Part shown: positions 1 to 7,323 of the stretch, one piece after another
Numbering within the stretch: position 1 is the first letter of the stretch
How the letters are laid out: each line of letters starts with the position of its first letter
Assembly (NCBI GenBank): GCA_963693635.1
Contig: CAVOBC010000070.1
Location: forward strand, 1 to 16,272
DNA from: CAVOBC01 sp963693635
GTDB taxonomy: Bacteria; Pseudomonadota; Gammaproteobacteria; Pseudomonadales; Azotimanducaceae
Direction of reading: 5' to 3'
Length of the DNA stretch: 16,272 nt
Translations under genes and position numbers: made by a program
Notes under the pieces: model-generated
Database searches by the model: none
Told to the model about the DNA's origin: nothing
Seen by the model: the letters and a program-made list of their open reading frames with translations, nothing else

Positions 1-250
1 CCTGGGATAGAGAAGAAAATGGTCCCTCAATTGCCAATCTCACGCCAGATTTCGTCTTGCCGGGCGCGACACACGGTCCTGATGAGTTGAAGCAGGACCA
101 AGGGTTGGGTTGCCAGAAATCTCGCCTGCCAATAGCCACACCTCAAAAGAGCAGGAGTCCCTGCACGCCCCTCTCTCGAAATATAAACACCCAAAGTGCA
201 AAGACGTGAAGAGTCAGAACAACAATCAATAACTACACACGAGACTCACC
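1..250. other. left-edge leader region, no confident gene
   Basis: I find no gene I can name here. The last 70 bases before the first gene are AT-richer than their surroundings. They include TATAAA at 182-187, a possible -10 element for the gene at 251, but no convincing -35 hexamer sits at the right distance. The plus frame starting at base 3 stays open to a TGA at 207-209, but its second half does not read like protein. Confidence 0.3.
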
Positions 251-721
251 ATGAAAACCCGTTACGTGATCACGATCGTCATCCTCGCGCTTGTCGCTGC
301 CTTCGCTGGCGTCGTCTCCATGCGGGTATTTGACCCCATCATCGGTGCGCCCGGAGGGCGCCTGTCTGGCTCTGAGGAGGCCCGCCCTCCCGCCGACTGG
401 AGTGCGGCTGCCGCCATCAGTACCGTGCAACTGGAAACCCGGCCAGACGACCCTTATTCAGTTAACGTCTGGGGAGCGGGTTTGGGTGAGTACTTTTATG
501 TCGCGACGCGCGCCGAAGGCGCAACCTGGTCAAGGTTCATCGACACCAACCCCGACGTACGTCTGCGGCTAGGCGACACGATCTACAATCTGCGGGCCGT
601 GCGTGTCGACGACGACGTGGAAGGCGAGCGCGTGCTTGTCGCATACGCGAGCAAATACGAATCAGATCCGGAGAGTATGACGGCGAACGCGGGGTTGATC
701 TATCGACTCGAAGGCAGATGA
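251..721 (+). CDS. membrane-anchored small protein, possible split-barrel (PNPOx/DUF2255-like) fold
   Basis: A 156-residue protein. Residues 1-5 are short and basic, and about 6-23 form one hydrophobic segment, so it is either anchored in the inner membrane with its body outside the cytoplasm or exported. Residues about 55-155 form a beta-rich domain. The run from YSVNVWG through YVATR, the WSRFIDTNP segment, an RLRLGD strand and the late ASKYES helix resembles small flavin or F420 split-barrel proteins. That fold call rests on pattern memory and is inference; no catalytic residue can be assigned. The ATG at 251 is used because the hydrophobic helix begins directly after it. The SD is weak (GAGA about 10 bases upstream). 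It appears to be a single-gene unit: no gene follows in the same direction for over 2 kb. Confidence 0.8.
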   Translation: MKTRYVITIVILALVAAFAGVVSMRVFDPIIGAPGGRLSGSEEARPPADWSAAAAISTVQLETRPDDPYSVNVWGAGLGEYFYVATRAEGATWSRFIDTNPDVRLRLGDTIYNLRAVRVDDDVEGERVLVAYASKYESDPESMTANAGLIYRLEGR

Positions 722-928
722 CGCGCGAGGCGTCCCTTTAGCACGCAGGGTTTGAACCACATTTTCGCAGCGGACCAGGAATCAGGCGGGTCCGACGACC
801 CAGGTCACATCCCTGATGCTATCCGTCGAGGGGATAACAGTGGGGATAACAGGGGGGATATCAGTAGGGGATTAGGACGGGGGGCCTGCAGCCTGACCGT
901 GGAGTCCGGCCAGGTGCTGGCCGCGTCG
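722..928. other. gene-poor stretch holding a G-rich tandem repeat
   Basis: No credible coding frame lies between the 156-residue gene and the small minus-strand peptide. The plus frame 752-1021 is rich in Gly, Asp and Arg because it reads through the G-rich repeat and has no SD. No clear terminator hairpin follows the gene ending at 721. The notable content is the repeat at 830-884. Confidence 0.5.
830..884 (+). repeat. imperfect 12-bp tandem repeat, G-rich
   Basis: Four adjoining units begin with GGGG: GGGGATAACAGT at 830-841, GGGGATAACAGG at 842-853, a GGGGATATCAG unit at 854-866, and a decayed GGGGATTAGGAC at 867-878, followed by six more G. The first two differ only at the last base, and decay increases to the right. 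The five G-runs are separated by 6 to 9 bases, so a long-loop G-quadruplex on the plus strand is conceivable. The unit resembles part of the I-SceI homing site but lacks its flanks. Function is unknown. Confidence 0.75.
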
Positions 929-1039
929 TCAGGGATGTGGAAAGTTGATCATCACAACGATCAGGGCGACCATCGAGAGCGCGATCACCACACCGACTAC
1001 CACAGCCTCCCTGGTGGCTGAACCATTATCTTCTGACAC
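929..1039 (-). CDS. 36-residue single-span membrane peptide
   Basis: A GTG-started frame of 36 codons on the minus strand, ending in TGA at 929-931. An AGAGGA motif lies 6 bases before the GTG, which is good SD placement. The N-terminus is short and polar (MSEDNGSATREA), residues about 13-31 form a continuous hydrophobic helix of Val, Ile, Leu, Ala and Met, and the tail is NFPHP. A charged N-terminus, one span and a very short C-terminus is the layout of bacterial small membrane proteins that modulate a larger partner. No family is recognised and no partner gene adjoins it; the nearest minus-strand neighbour upstream is the amidase ending at 1336. The clean SD and an uninterrupted span support it over chance, but a frame this short can arise randomly. 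Confidence 0.5.
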   Translation of the reverse strand: MSEDNGSATREAVVVGVVIALSMVALIVVMINFPHP

Positions 1040-1335
1040 GTGTATTCCTCTTCTCGGTTTATCAACGTCTGCGGCCGAGGAAAATCATCCCCGTGGAACC
1101 CACCTAGGATCTCAGCCCGCAACCGGGGCGATAGCATAACGAAACCTTGGGAAGAAAGTGAGCGGATTTAACCGTCCTGGCCATCCTCGCCCCGTCATGC
1201 AACCACCCGCAGGCATTACCGCGACGCGTACTTACCTGACCTGCGCGCCATCAGACCACCAACAATGAGTTCTTTCAGGCTTGAACCGATCTGGAGCGGA
1301 GGCCGTCGAGTTCCGGTCTTTCAATCGCAGATTGG
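1040..1335. other. intergenic, nothing recognised
   Basis: This stretch separates the small minus-strand peptide from the end of the amidase. The open frames in it lack SD sites and read as low-quality sequence. It could hold the promoter for the peptide, but I could not pick out a convincing pair of hexamers. Confidence 0.4.
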
Positions 1336-2802
1336 TCATTCAACAGCGATTGCGGGCGGACTGAAGCCGCCGCATAACTCACCAATGTGAGCGGCAAGCG
1401 CAATCGTCGAATAGTCGCTGCCGTACGGACCCACCACCTGCAAACTGATCGGCAGCCCCGATGTTCCCTGACCAATTGGCGGCACAGTCGCCGGAAGATA
1501 GGCCATGCCAGTCAAAATCGTCCACTTGACGATATCAGCGTAGGGGCGGACCTCGCCGTTGCACACCAGCGTGCGCGTTGCGAAGTCGCCGTCCTGCTGA
1601 TGCGCGAATGGCGGCACGAACGCAACCGGCATGATGATCGCGTCAAAGTCCTCGAAGAACCGCCCCCACTGCTCCCGAATCTGCGCGCGCTCAACGTTCG
1701 CATCGAGCCACGCCCGGTGCGAGGGACCCGATGACAATTGGTCCGATTCCTCCGACTGAGAAGCCTTGGTCTGATCGGCCAGTGTGCCCATCTCACTTTC
1801 GATTTTGTGTCGATACTCCGACTGGGAATTCGATTGAGAAATCGCGAGACCCACTAACCATACGCCCAATGACGATGCCCGCGCCGGGTCAATCGCCGGT
1901 CTCGCGGCTCGATCAACCGTGACACCCGATTCCTCCAGTCGATCAGTCGCCGCGTTCAGGACCGCCAGCACTTCACTATCCACCGGGCAAAACGCATCGT
2001 CCAGCCACGCCGCCACACGCATCCGGGTCACGTCCGCCGGCGCCGGGGCAAGGTTGGCCACGAGCGGCCCTTCCTGACGCTGCAACAGATCGAGCAACAG
2101 GGTCAGGTCCTCCGCTGATCGCGCGAGCGGCCCTATCACGTTGACATCAGCCTCGGTGCCACCTCCGGCTTCATGATCGAGATAGCCAGTTGAAGGAACG
2201 ACACCCCAACTCGGTTTGTGACCATAGATGCCATTGAACGACGCCGGGAATCGAATCGACCCGCCGATGTCGGTACCGATCTCGAACGACGTCATGCCCG
2301 TCGCGACCGCGGCGGCTGCGCCTCCGGACGAACCGCCCGGAACGCGTTCGAGGTTCCAAGGATTGTTCGTGGTGCCGAACATCTCGTTGAACGACTGGAT
2401 GTCGCCGGACCAGCGCGGCAAATTAGTCTTTCCAAACACGATCGCACCTGCCTCGCGCACCGCACGAACGACCGGGGCATCCTGCGCCGGAACGTTGTTG
2501 TGCAACTCGGTCGCACCGCCCGTCGAGCGTATCCCCTCGGTCTCCAGTGCATCTTTCATCGTGACCGGAACACCATGCAGCGGACCGTCAAGTTCACCTT
2601 TCGCCAACCGCGCATCAGCGGCATCCGCCTCGCCACGAGCGCGCTCAAGTTCGAACGTCACCACCGCATTGACCGCTGGATTGATCCGCTCGACACGAGC
2701 GACAAGTAGCTCCAACAGTTGACGGCTGGTAAATTCGCCATCCCGAATCGCGGCCGCTTGTCTGGTCGTCGACCACAACGCAACCTGCTCGCTAATCGCC
2801 AT
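1336..2802 (-). CDS. amidase-signature family hydrolase
   Basis: A 488-residue amidase, the full length usual for the amidase-signature family, which hydrolyses amide bonds to a carboxylate and ammonia or an amine. The Ser-cisSer-Lys triad is visible: Lys83 in VTMKDA, Ser158 in the GGSSGG loop (156-161) and nucleophile Ser182 in DIGGSIRFP. The spacings of 75 and 24 residues match those known for fatty acid amide hydrolase. There is no signal peptide, so it is probably cytoplasmic. The N-terminal helices with SRQLLELLVARVERINP are typical. The ATG at 2802 has AGAGGA about 9 bases upstream. The substrate cannot be read from sequence; the annotation 'GatA' is unlikely because no gatB or gatC adjoins. 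It is divergent from the flavin monooxygenase at 3104, and a perfect inverted repeat lies in its leader. Confidence 0.95.
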   Translation of the reverse strand: MAISEQVALWSTTRQAAAIRDGEFTSRQLLELLVARVERINPAVNAVVTFELERARGEADAADARLAKGELDGPLHGVPVTMKDALETEGIRSTGGATELHNNVPAQDAPVVRAVREAGAIVFGKTNLPRWSGDIQSFNEMFGTTNNPWNLERVPGGSSGGAAAAVATGMTSFEIGTDIGGSIRFPASFNGIYGHKPSWGVVPSTGYLDHEAGGGTEADVNVIGPLARSAEDLTLLLDLLQRQEGPLVANLAPAPADVTRMRVAAWLDDAFCPVDSEVLAVLNAATDRLEESGVTVDRAARPAIDPARASSLGVWLVGLAISQSNSQSEYRHKIESEMGTLADQTKASQSEESDQLSSGPSHRAWLDANVERAQIREQWGRFFEDFDAIIMPVAFVPPFAHQQDGDFATRTLVCNGEVRPYADIVKWTILTGMAYLPATVPPIGQGTSGLPISLQVVGPYGSDYSTIALAAHIGELCGGFSPPAIAVE

Positions 2803-3103
2803 GTCTATGCTTCCTCTTACGCGGGATGATGTCCCGGATCGTGGTACACAATGGATACCACTTGATCGCCGGGGCGGGGCACTGAATCTGCAAGTACCTT
2901 ACGCCTTTCCATTTCCCAGGGTTAGGACCAACACTCACCGGGTGTCGGCTGCGAACTGTCGAATCAGCGGTACTTCGACCTCGATGATCTGATTGCCGCC
3001 TATCTAGATACCTGTCAGATTGACGTGCACCGACCCTGGGAACGGACGGCACAACTCCGTCGCAGGACATCGTTGGCCGGCGATCCACGAATTGGAGACT
3101 TAC
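2803..3103. promoter_or_regulatory. divergent control region, amidase / flavin monooxygenase
   Basis: This 301-bp gap lies between two genes transcribed away from each other, so it must carry promoters for both. No near-consensus hexamer pair is obvious; a TTGACG at 3020-3025 lacks a matching -10. The one strong element is the inverted repeat at 2841-2861. The minus-strand frame 2792-3244 crossing it overlaps the monooxygenase start and is a shadow. Confidence 0.5.
2841..2861. promoter_or_regulatory. inverted repeat GTGGTA-N9-TACCAC, operator candidate
   Basis: Perfect 6-bp arms (2841-2846 and 2856-2861) around a 9-base centre, ending 38 bases before the amidase ATG. The TGGT...ACCA core resembles operators of GntR-type regulators, but no such regulator is encoded in the window. 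It is positioned to repress the amidase and perhaps the divergent operon. Confidence 0.4.
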
Positions 3104-4360
3104 ATGACAATCCTGGTTGCCGGCGGCGGCATCGGTGGCCTGACCCTTGCACTCAGCCTGCACCAGATCGGTGTCGACGTGAAGGTGTGCGAATCCGCGC
3201 GCGAAGTTCAACCCCTTGGCGTCGGCATCAACCTGCTGCCACATGCGGTCCGTGAACTAACGGAACTGGGTCTTGGGGAGACGCTCGCCGAGGTCGCGGT
3301 TAAAACCGCAGAGCTCGCGTACTTCAATCGCCATGGCCAGCCCATCTGGAGCGAACCGCGAGGTCTTGCCGCTGGATACCATTGGCCGCAACTGTCGATC
3401 CACCGTGGCACATTGCAAATGAAGCTGTTCGAGGCAGCGCGGGAGCGCCTTGGCGGCAACGCCGTTCTAACGGGACACCACCTGGCAAGCTGGCATGAGG
3501 CAACGGGCAGGATCACAGCGTCATTTGTCGACGCGCAATCCGGTTCGGCACGTGGCAGCCTCGAAGCGGACCTGCTCATCGCTGCGGATGGCATTCATTC
3601 GACGGTGCGCTATGCCTTCTATCCCGATGAAGGTCCGCCGATATGGAATGGCGCCGTTCTGTGGCGCGGCACGACTGTCGCGCCATCGTTCCTGACAGGC
3701 GCTTCGATGATCATGGCGGGCCACGAATTCCAGAAGTTCGTCTGCTATCCCATCACCGAACCGGACGAATACGGCAACTCACTCGTCAACTGGATCGCAG
3801 AACGAAAATTCCCCGTCGACAACGGCTGGAACCGAGAAGACTGGAATCGAACGGCAAACCGCGATGACTTCCAGCCCTGGTTCGCCGATTGGCACTTCGA
3901 CTGGCTGAACATTCCATCGTTGGTCCAGCGCGCGGAATCCGTCTATGAATACCCGATGGTGGACCGGGACCCCTTGCCCCGCTGGACTAACCGCCGGGTT
4001 ACATTGTTGGGTGACGCCGCGCACCCCATGTACCCCATTGGATCAAATGGGGCCTCCCAGGCAATTCTGGATGCGCGAATTCTCACCCAGAAGATCCAGC
4101 AGCACGGTGTCGGTGAAACGGCACTGGCTGCCTATGAGAGTGAACGGCGACCCGCTACCGAGAAGATCGTGCTCGCCAACCGTGGTAATGGCCCGGAACA
4201 GGTGATGCAACTCGTAGAAGAGCGGGCAACGGCCGGATACGAAGAGCTAACAGATGTCATTTCAACGTATGAACTCGAAGACATCGCAGCCAGCTATAAA
4301 GAGGTCGCCGGGTTCGACAAAGACATGTTAAACAGCCGCTCACCACTGGTTTCGCCGTGA
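3104..4360 (+). CDS. PhzS-like FAD-dependent monooxygenase
   Basis: A 418-residue class A flavoprotein hydroxylase, which uses NAD(P)H and O2 to hydroxylate an aromatic substrate. The FAD-binding GxGxxG is at residues 7-12, the DG motif (ADG) at 161-163 and the GD motif (LLGDAAHPMYP) at 301-311. The whole chain, including the WSEPRG, SIHRG, PMVDRDPLPRW and NGASQAILD segments, closely resembles the pyocyanin enzyme PhzS as I recall it. No other phenazine gene is in the window, so the substrate is open. The ATG at 3104 is chosen over the frame's earlier start at 3020 because GGAG lies about 8 bases upstream and the Rossmann strand starts immediately. Its stop overlaps the next gene (GTGA), so the two are cotranslated. 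Confidence 0.9.
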   Translation: MTILVAGGGIGGLTLALSLHQIGVDVKVCESAREVQPLGVGINLLPHAVRELTELGLGETLAEVAVKTAELAYFNRHGQPIWSEPRGLAAGYHWPQLSIHRGTLQMKLFEAARERLGGNAVLTGHHLASWHEATGRITASFVDAQSGSARGSLEADLLIAADGIHSTVRYAFYPDEGPPIWNGAVLWRGTTVAPSFLTGASMIMAGHEFQKFVCYPITEPDEYGNSLVNWIAERKFPVDNGWNREDWNRTANRDDFQPWFADWHFDWLNIPSLVQRAESVYEYPMVDRDPLPRWTNRRVTLLGDAAHPMYPIGSNGASQAILDARILTQKIQQHGVGETALAAYESERRPATEKIVLANRGNGPEQVMQLVEERATAGYEELTDVISTYELEDIAASYKEVAGFDKDMLNSRSPLVSP

Positions 4361-5181
4361 CAATTCAGGTTGGCAACGGCGAGGTTCCGGTCGTGCTGAT
4401 CCATGCCTCCGGATCGGGGGCCCAGCAAATGAAGAAAGTGGCTCATCAACTGGTGTCCGCGTATCCCTCACTGCAGGTGTTGATCCCGATGCTCGCCGGC
4501 TACGGCGGTGAGTCATCAACCTCGAGCCCTGACCCGATCGACCAGCATCTCTCTGTCCTGGAACACATCGCCAACCAACTCTCGCGACCTTATCTTATTG
4601 TTGGTCATTCGATGGGCGCATTTTTGGCATTGAAGCTCGCCGCCCTGTCCGGGCCCAAAGACGGCCTCGGTGTTGCGGGCATAGTTGCTATTGAACCGAT
4701 GGCGTTTGGCGTGCTCGCCGACCCTCAAGATCGCGCTGCTCGCCAGGAGGATCGCGATGTGCTGGCGCGAATGCAGGCGCGAATGAGCGCAGGCGACGTA
4801 TCGAGCGGTATCGCTTGTTTCATTGAATACTGGAATCAAACGCCGTGGGAGAAGATTCCAACCGTGGTACAGACCGAACTCGTGGCAAGCGCTCCCCAGA
4901 TCAGTGTGGAAGCAGCCGCAATCTCTGCGGACCCGACCGCGCGTTACGCCATCGATGCACCGGTGCACCTGATGATCGGCGAGCGTTCGCCGTTGCCGGC
5001 GCAACGTATTGTTAAACGCCTTGGTGAGACACTCAGATCATCAACGACCGAGGAAATCCCTAATGCAGGACACATGTCCGTATTGCGAAGCCCGGAGAAG
5101 TACGTGCCGGGCGTCATGGGTCTGATCAGACGGGTGTTGGCCGGTCCAGCCAGTACGGGTTCCGATACGCTCAGTGGCTAG
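4357..5181 (+). CDS. alpha/beta hydrolase
   Basis: A 274-residue alpha/beta hydrolase-fold enzyme. The oxyanion region is HASGSG at 16-21, the nucleophile elbow GHSMG at 83-87 with Ser85, and the catalytic His239 in NAGHMS. The acid normally found in a GxxD turn near residue 211 is missing: the turn reads GERSP, with Ser211. Glu113 in the strand-6 segment AIEPM could serve instead, as in some haloalkane dehalogenases; this is inference. Start is GTG at 4357, overlapping the monooxygenase stop by 4 bases with no SD of its own, so translational coupling is expected. No signal peptide is seen. Paired with the monooxygenase it may cleave or process the hydroxylated product, or an ester or thioester of the substrate. 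Confidence 0.88.
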   Translation: MTIQVGNGEVPVVLIHASGSGAQQMKKVAHQLVSAYPSLQVLIPMLAGYGGESSTSSPDPIDQHLSVLEHIANQLSRPYLIVGHSMGAFLALKLAALSGPKDGLGVAGIVAIEPMAFGVLADPQDRAARQEDRDVLARMQARMSAGDVSSGIACFIEYWNQTPWEKIPTVVQTELVASAPQISVEAAAISADPTARYAIDAPVHLMIGERSPLPAQRIVKRLGETLRSSTTEEIPNAGHMSVLRSPEKYVPGVMGLIRRVLAGPASTGSDTLSG

Positions 5182-5188
5182 TCCCTGT

Positions 5189-5207
5189 CCCAAAACTACG
5201 TTCTGGG
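5189..5207. terminator. hairpin between convergent operons
   Basis: CCCAAAAC pairs with GTTCTGGG (one mismatch) around a TAC loop, just after the hydrolase stop at 5181 and before the GT2 stop at 5243. Its location between convergent genes fits a bidirectional terminator, but there is no T-tract on either side. Confidence 0.35.
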
Positions 5208-5242
5208 GCGGGCGCTGGTGTTCAGCGTCGCAATGCCGGGAA

Positions 5243-6334
5243 TCAGCGCACCTGCCAGACGAGCGCCGCACTGACGAGGTAATTCCACATCGTGCCGACC
5301 AACGCCCCGGTTAGGCCTGCGACCCACCAAACGCTGCTGTAGTCGTAGACCCAACTCGCGACCCCGACGTTGGAAACCACGCTGATGCCGCAGATCAACT
5401 CGAAGCGGAGCATGCCCCAGAGCATCCGCCAACCCCGCAGACGCTGATCCCGATAAGTCAGCGCATTGTTGAGCATGAAGTTCCAGGCAATGACGATGAC
5501 AGTCGAGAGTGTCTGCGCGACTCCAAATTGAACGTCAGCATTAAGGCTCGTTCCCAGTAACAGCATGTGCAGCCCAAGGCCCGACAGGCCAACCAGGCAG
5601 AACAGAATGAAGCGCAGCGAGACCAGCCCGTACGACAGTTTGCCGACAACGAGGGCGATGAAGTCGAGCGCTACCCTTGCATCAAGCTTGCTATCGCCGT
5701 GGAGGCGATGCTGAAACTCAAATGGAACCTCGGCGAATCTGAGCGAACCACGGGCCGTGATCACAAGATCGAGCAGAATCTTAAAGCCCTGCGATGACAA
5801 CGACGGCGCGAGTTCTTCTACCACCTCACGTCGAATGAGGAAAAAACCGCTCATGGGATCGGTCACCTCGACCCCCAGGAGTCTGCGCGCAAGCGCCGTC
5901 GACCATCGACTGATCTTTTCGCGGCGCCCCGAGAAACTCGCGATCGAGCCGCCCTCGGCATATCTGCTCGCAACGACCAGATCCACATCGTCCTGTCGCG
6001 CCCGCGCGAGCATAGTGGTGAGGACAGTTTCATCGTGCTGCAGATCAGCATCCATCACCGCGACAAACTTCGCCTGGCTCGCGAGCGCTCCTTCGACGCA
6101 CGCCCCCGACAATCCCCGTCGACCGATGCGCCGGATGCCCCGAACCCGACTATCTTGCTCACCGATTGAACGCACGGCAGCGATCGTGCCGTCAGCCGAA
6201 TCGTCATCAACGAACACGACCTCCCAACTCTCGCCTTCCAGCGTTTTGCGCAGCCTGTCGACCAGAATCGGCACATTGAGCCGTTCATTGAACGTCGGTA
6301 CAACGATAGTGACTTCAGGCGGCGGTCTCGGCAT
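5243..6334 (-). CDS. GT2 glycosyltransferase fused to GtrA-like membrane domain
   Basis: A 363-residue polyprenyl-phosphate glycosyltransferase. Residues about 8-230 are a GT2 domain of the dolichol-phosphate mannosyltransferase (DPM1) type: VPTFNE at 13-18, FVDDDSADGT at 41-50, catalytic DAD at 95-97 followed by LQHD, and the SGFFLIRR segment at 162-169. Residues about 240-360 hold four predicted spans with the GtrA hallmarks WNFMLNNALTYRD (284-296) and MWNYL (349-353). It probably loads a sugar from a nucleotide donor onto a lipid carrier in the inner membrane and helps flip it. I chose ATG 6334 because AGGGAG lies 5 bases upstream. A TTG at 6367 would instead overlap the preceding methyltransferase stop by 4 bases, but it lacks a good SD. 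It is last in the minus-strand cluster. Confidence 0.92.
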   Translation of the reverse strand: MPRPPPEVTIVVPTFNERLNVPILVDRLRKTLEGESWEVVFVDDDSADGTIAAVRSIGEQDSRVRGIRRIGRRGLSGACVEGALASQAKFVAVMDADLQHDETVLTTMLARARQDDVDLVVASRYAEGGSIASFSGRREKISRWSTALARRLLGVEVTDPMSGFFLIRREVVEELAPSLSSQGFKILLDLVITARGSLRFAEVPFEFQHRLHGDSKLDARVALDFIALVVGKLSYGLVSLRFILFCLVGLSGLGLHMLLLGTSLNADVQFGVAQTLSTVIVIAWNFMLNNALTYRDQRLRGWRMLWGMLRFELICGISVVSNVGVASWVYDYSSVWWVAGLTGALVGTMWNYLVSAALVWQVR

Positions 6335-6363
6335 CGCACTCCCTTCTATCGGCCGCGGAACTG

Positions 6364-7224
6364 TCAACGCAGTTCACCGAGCAGCGCCGAGTCCGGGCCC
6401 AGGAGCGCAAGGTTGGTGTAATTGCGCGCTTGAAAGCGGTGGATTAGTCGGGCGTGCTCGTTAATCGGGGTGAGATCCCCCCGATCTTTCACCTCATAGA
6501 TCACGAGCCCCAATTCATCGAGACGGCGCAGGAAATCAAATGGGTCAGTCCCGGCAGACCGCAGGCCGTACGGCCAGAATTCCATCAATATCTGCACCTG
6601 GGGTGAGTGGCAAATGGTCTGCGCAAGGCCCTCAATGACGTGCCCCTCGTATCCCTGCACATCGATCTTGATCACATCGACAGACGATATACCCTCGTCT
6701 TGCAGCAGGTCATCGATAGGTATCGTGTCAATCTCAATCGACCCATCCGACAGCGGATTGCTATACAGTCGGTGATCGTCGCGGTTCCGTGACGATCTAT
6801 AAAGGCGGGCCTTGCCCGCTCCCGACGAGGCGGCCAGGTTCATCAGCCGTGCGTTGACCAATCCGTTCGCCAACGCCGTTTGTTCGAGAAAACGAAAACT
6901 CTCGGGATCTGGCTCCAGTGCGACGACGCGACCGGTTGGCCCCACCATCACCCCCGCGATCGCCGTATAGAGACCAACATTCGCGCCCACATCGATGACA
7001 ACGTCGCCGGGCTTGCAGAGCCGACGCATGAAGGCGATCTCGCGTCTCTCGTAGACCCTTAACAGGAGGGCCCCTGACACGACCGGGTCGTGCGGATTGA
7101 GCATGACCGTTGCCGCACCAATTCGTATCGAAGCCGGCAGCAACGCAAGGATTAATCGATCAACCAGCGCCCGTACAGGCGGCGAGCCGAACAATGTTGT
7201 GTAGGCAAATTCAGCCAGATTCAT
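6364..7224 (-). CDS. FkbM-family SAM-dependent methyltransferase
   Basis: A 286-residue methyltransferase. The SAM-binding motif VIDVGANVGLYT is at 76-87, the acidic ribose contact EPDP at 104-107, and the FkbM hallmark KIDVQGYE at 186-193. FkbM enzymes O-methylate hydroxyl groups on sugars, polyketides or lipids. Here the neighbours, a GT2-GtrA protein downstream and a GT-C-like membrane protein upstream, point to methylation of a glycan or glycolipid, which is inference. The ATG at 7224 follows a strong GGGGAGGT site. The N-terminal 60 residues precede the Rossmann core and are helical, with no membrane span. It is probably cotranscribed with the GT2 gene 29 bases downstream. Confidence 0.92.
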   Translation of the reverse strand: MNLAEFAYTTLFGSPPVRALVDRLILALLPASIRIGAATVMLNPHDPVVSGALLLRVYERREIAFMRRLCKPGDVVIDVGANVGLYTAIAGVMVGPTGRVVALEPDPESFRFLEQTALANGLVNARLMNLAASSGAGKARLYRSSRNRDDHRLYSNPLSDGSIEIDTIPIDDLLQDEGISSVDVIKIDVQGYEGHVIEGLAQTICHSPQVQILMEFWPYGLRSAGTDPFDFLRRLDELGLVIYEVKDRGDLTPINEHARLIHRFQARNYTNLALLGPDSALLGELR

Positions 7225-7323
7225 TCACACACCTCCCCCGCGCTGTCTTTCGCTTTGCACACGCTGATTCAACACACTGCTTCACCACACTGACCGCGCT
7301 TTTCGACGCCGAACGCCTGCTCC

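Noticed and set aside
3..209. Plus-strand frame open from the left edge, possible 3' end of a gene
   Set aside because: The first 30 codons look plausible (NLTPDFVLPGATHGPDE), but the rest is poor in hydrophobic pattern and ends in a low-quality Ser/Thr/Lys-rich stretch. Without the upstream sequence it cannot be supported.
830..853. I-SceI-like homing site in the G-rich repeat
   Set aside because: Only the GGGATAACAGG core is shared; the flanking bases of the 18-bp site do not match, and the similarity follows from the repeat unit.
752..1021. 89-codon plus-strand frame
   Set aside because: It reads through the G-rich tandem repeat and over the small minus-strand membrane peptide, has no SD, and its composition reflects the repeat.
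2218..2722. Two long plus-strand frames of over 160 codons inside the amidase
   Set aside because: They are antisense to a confident amidase gene, have no SD and show no recognisable domain; such shadows are usual in GC-rich genes.
3020..3103. N-terminal extension of the flavin monooxygenase
   Set aside because: The extra 28 residues precede the FAD-binding strand that normally begins the protein, and the ATG at 3104 has a clear SD.
5757..6464. 235-codon plus-strand frame
   Set aside because: It is antisense to the GT2 gene, Ser/Thr/Arg-rich and crosses the boundary into the methyltransferase gene.
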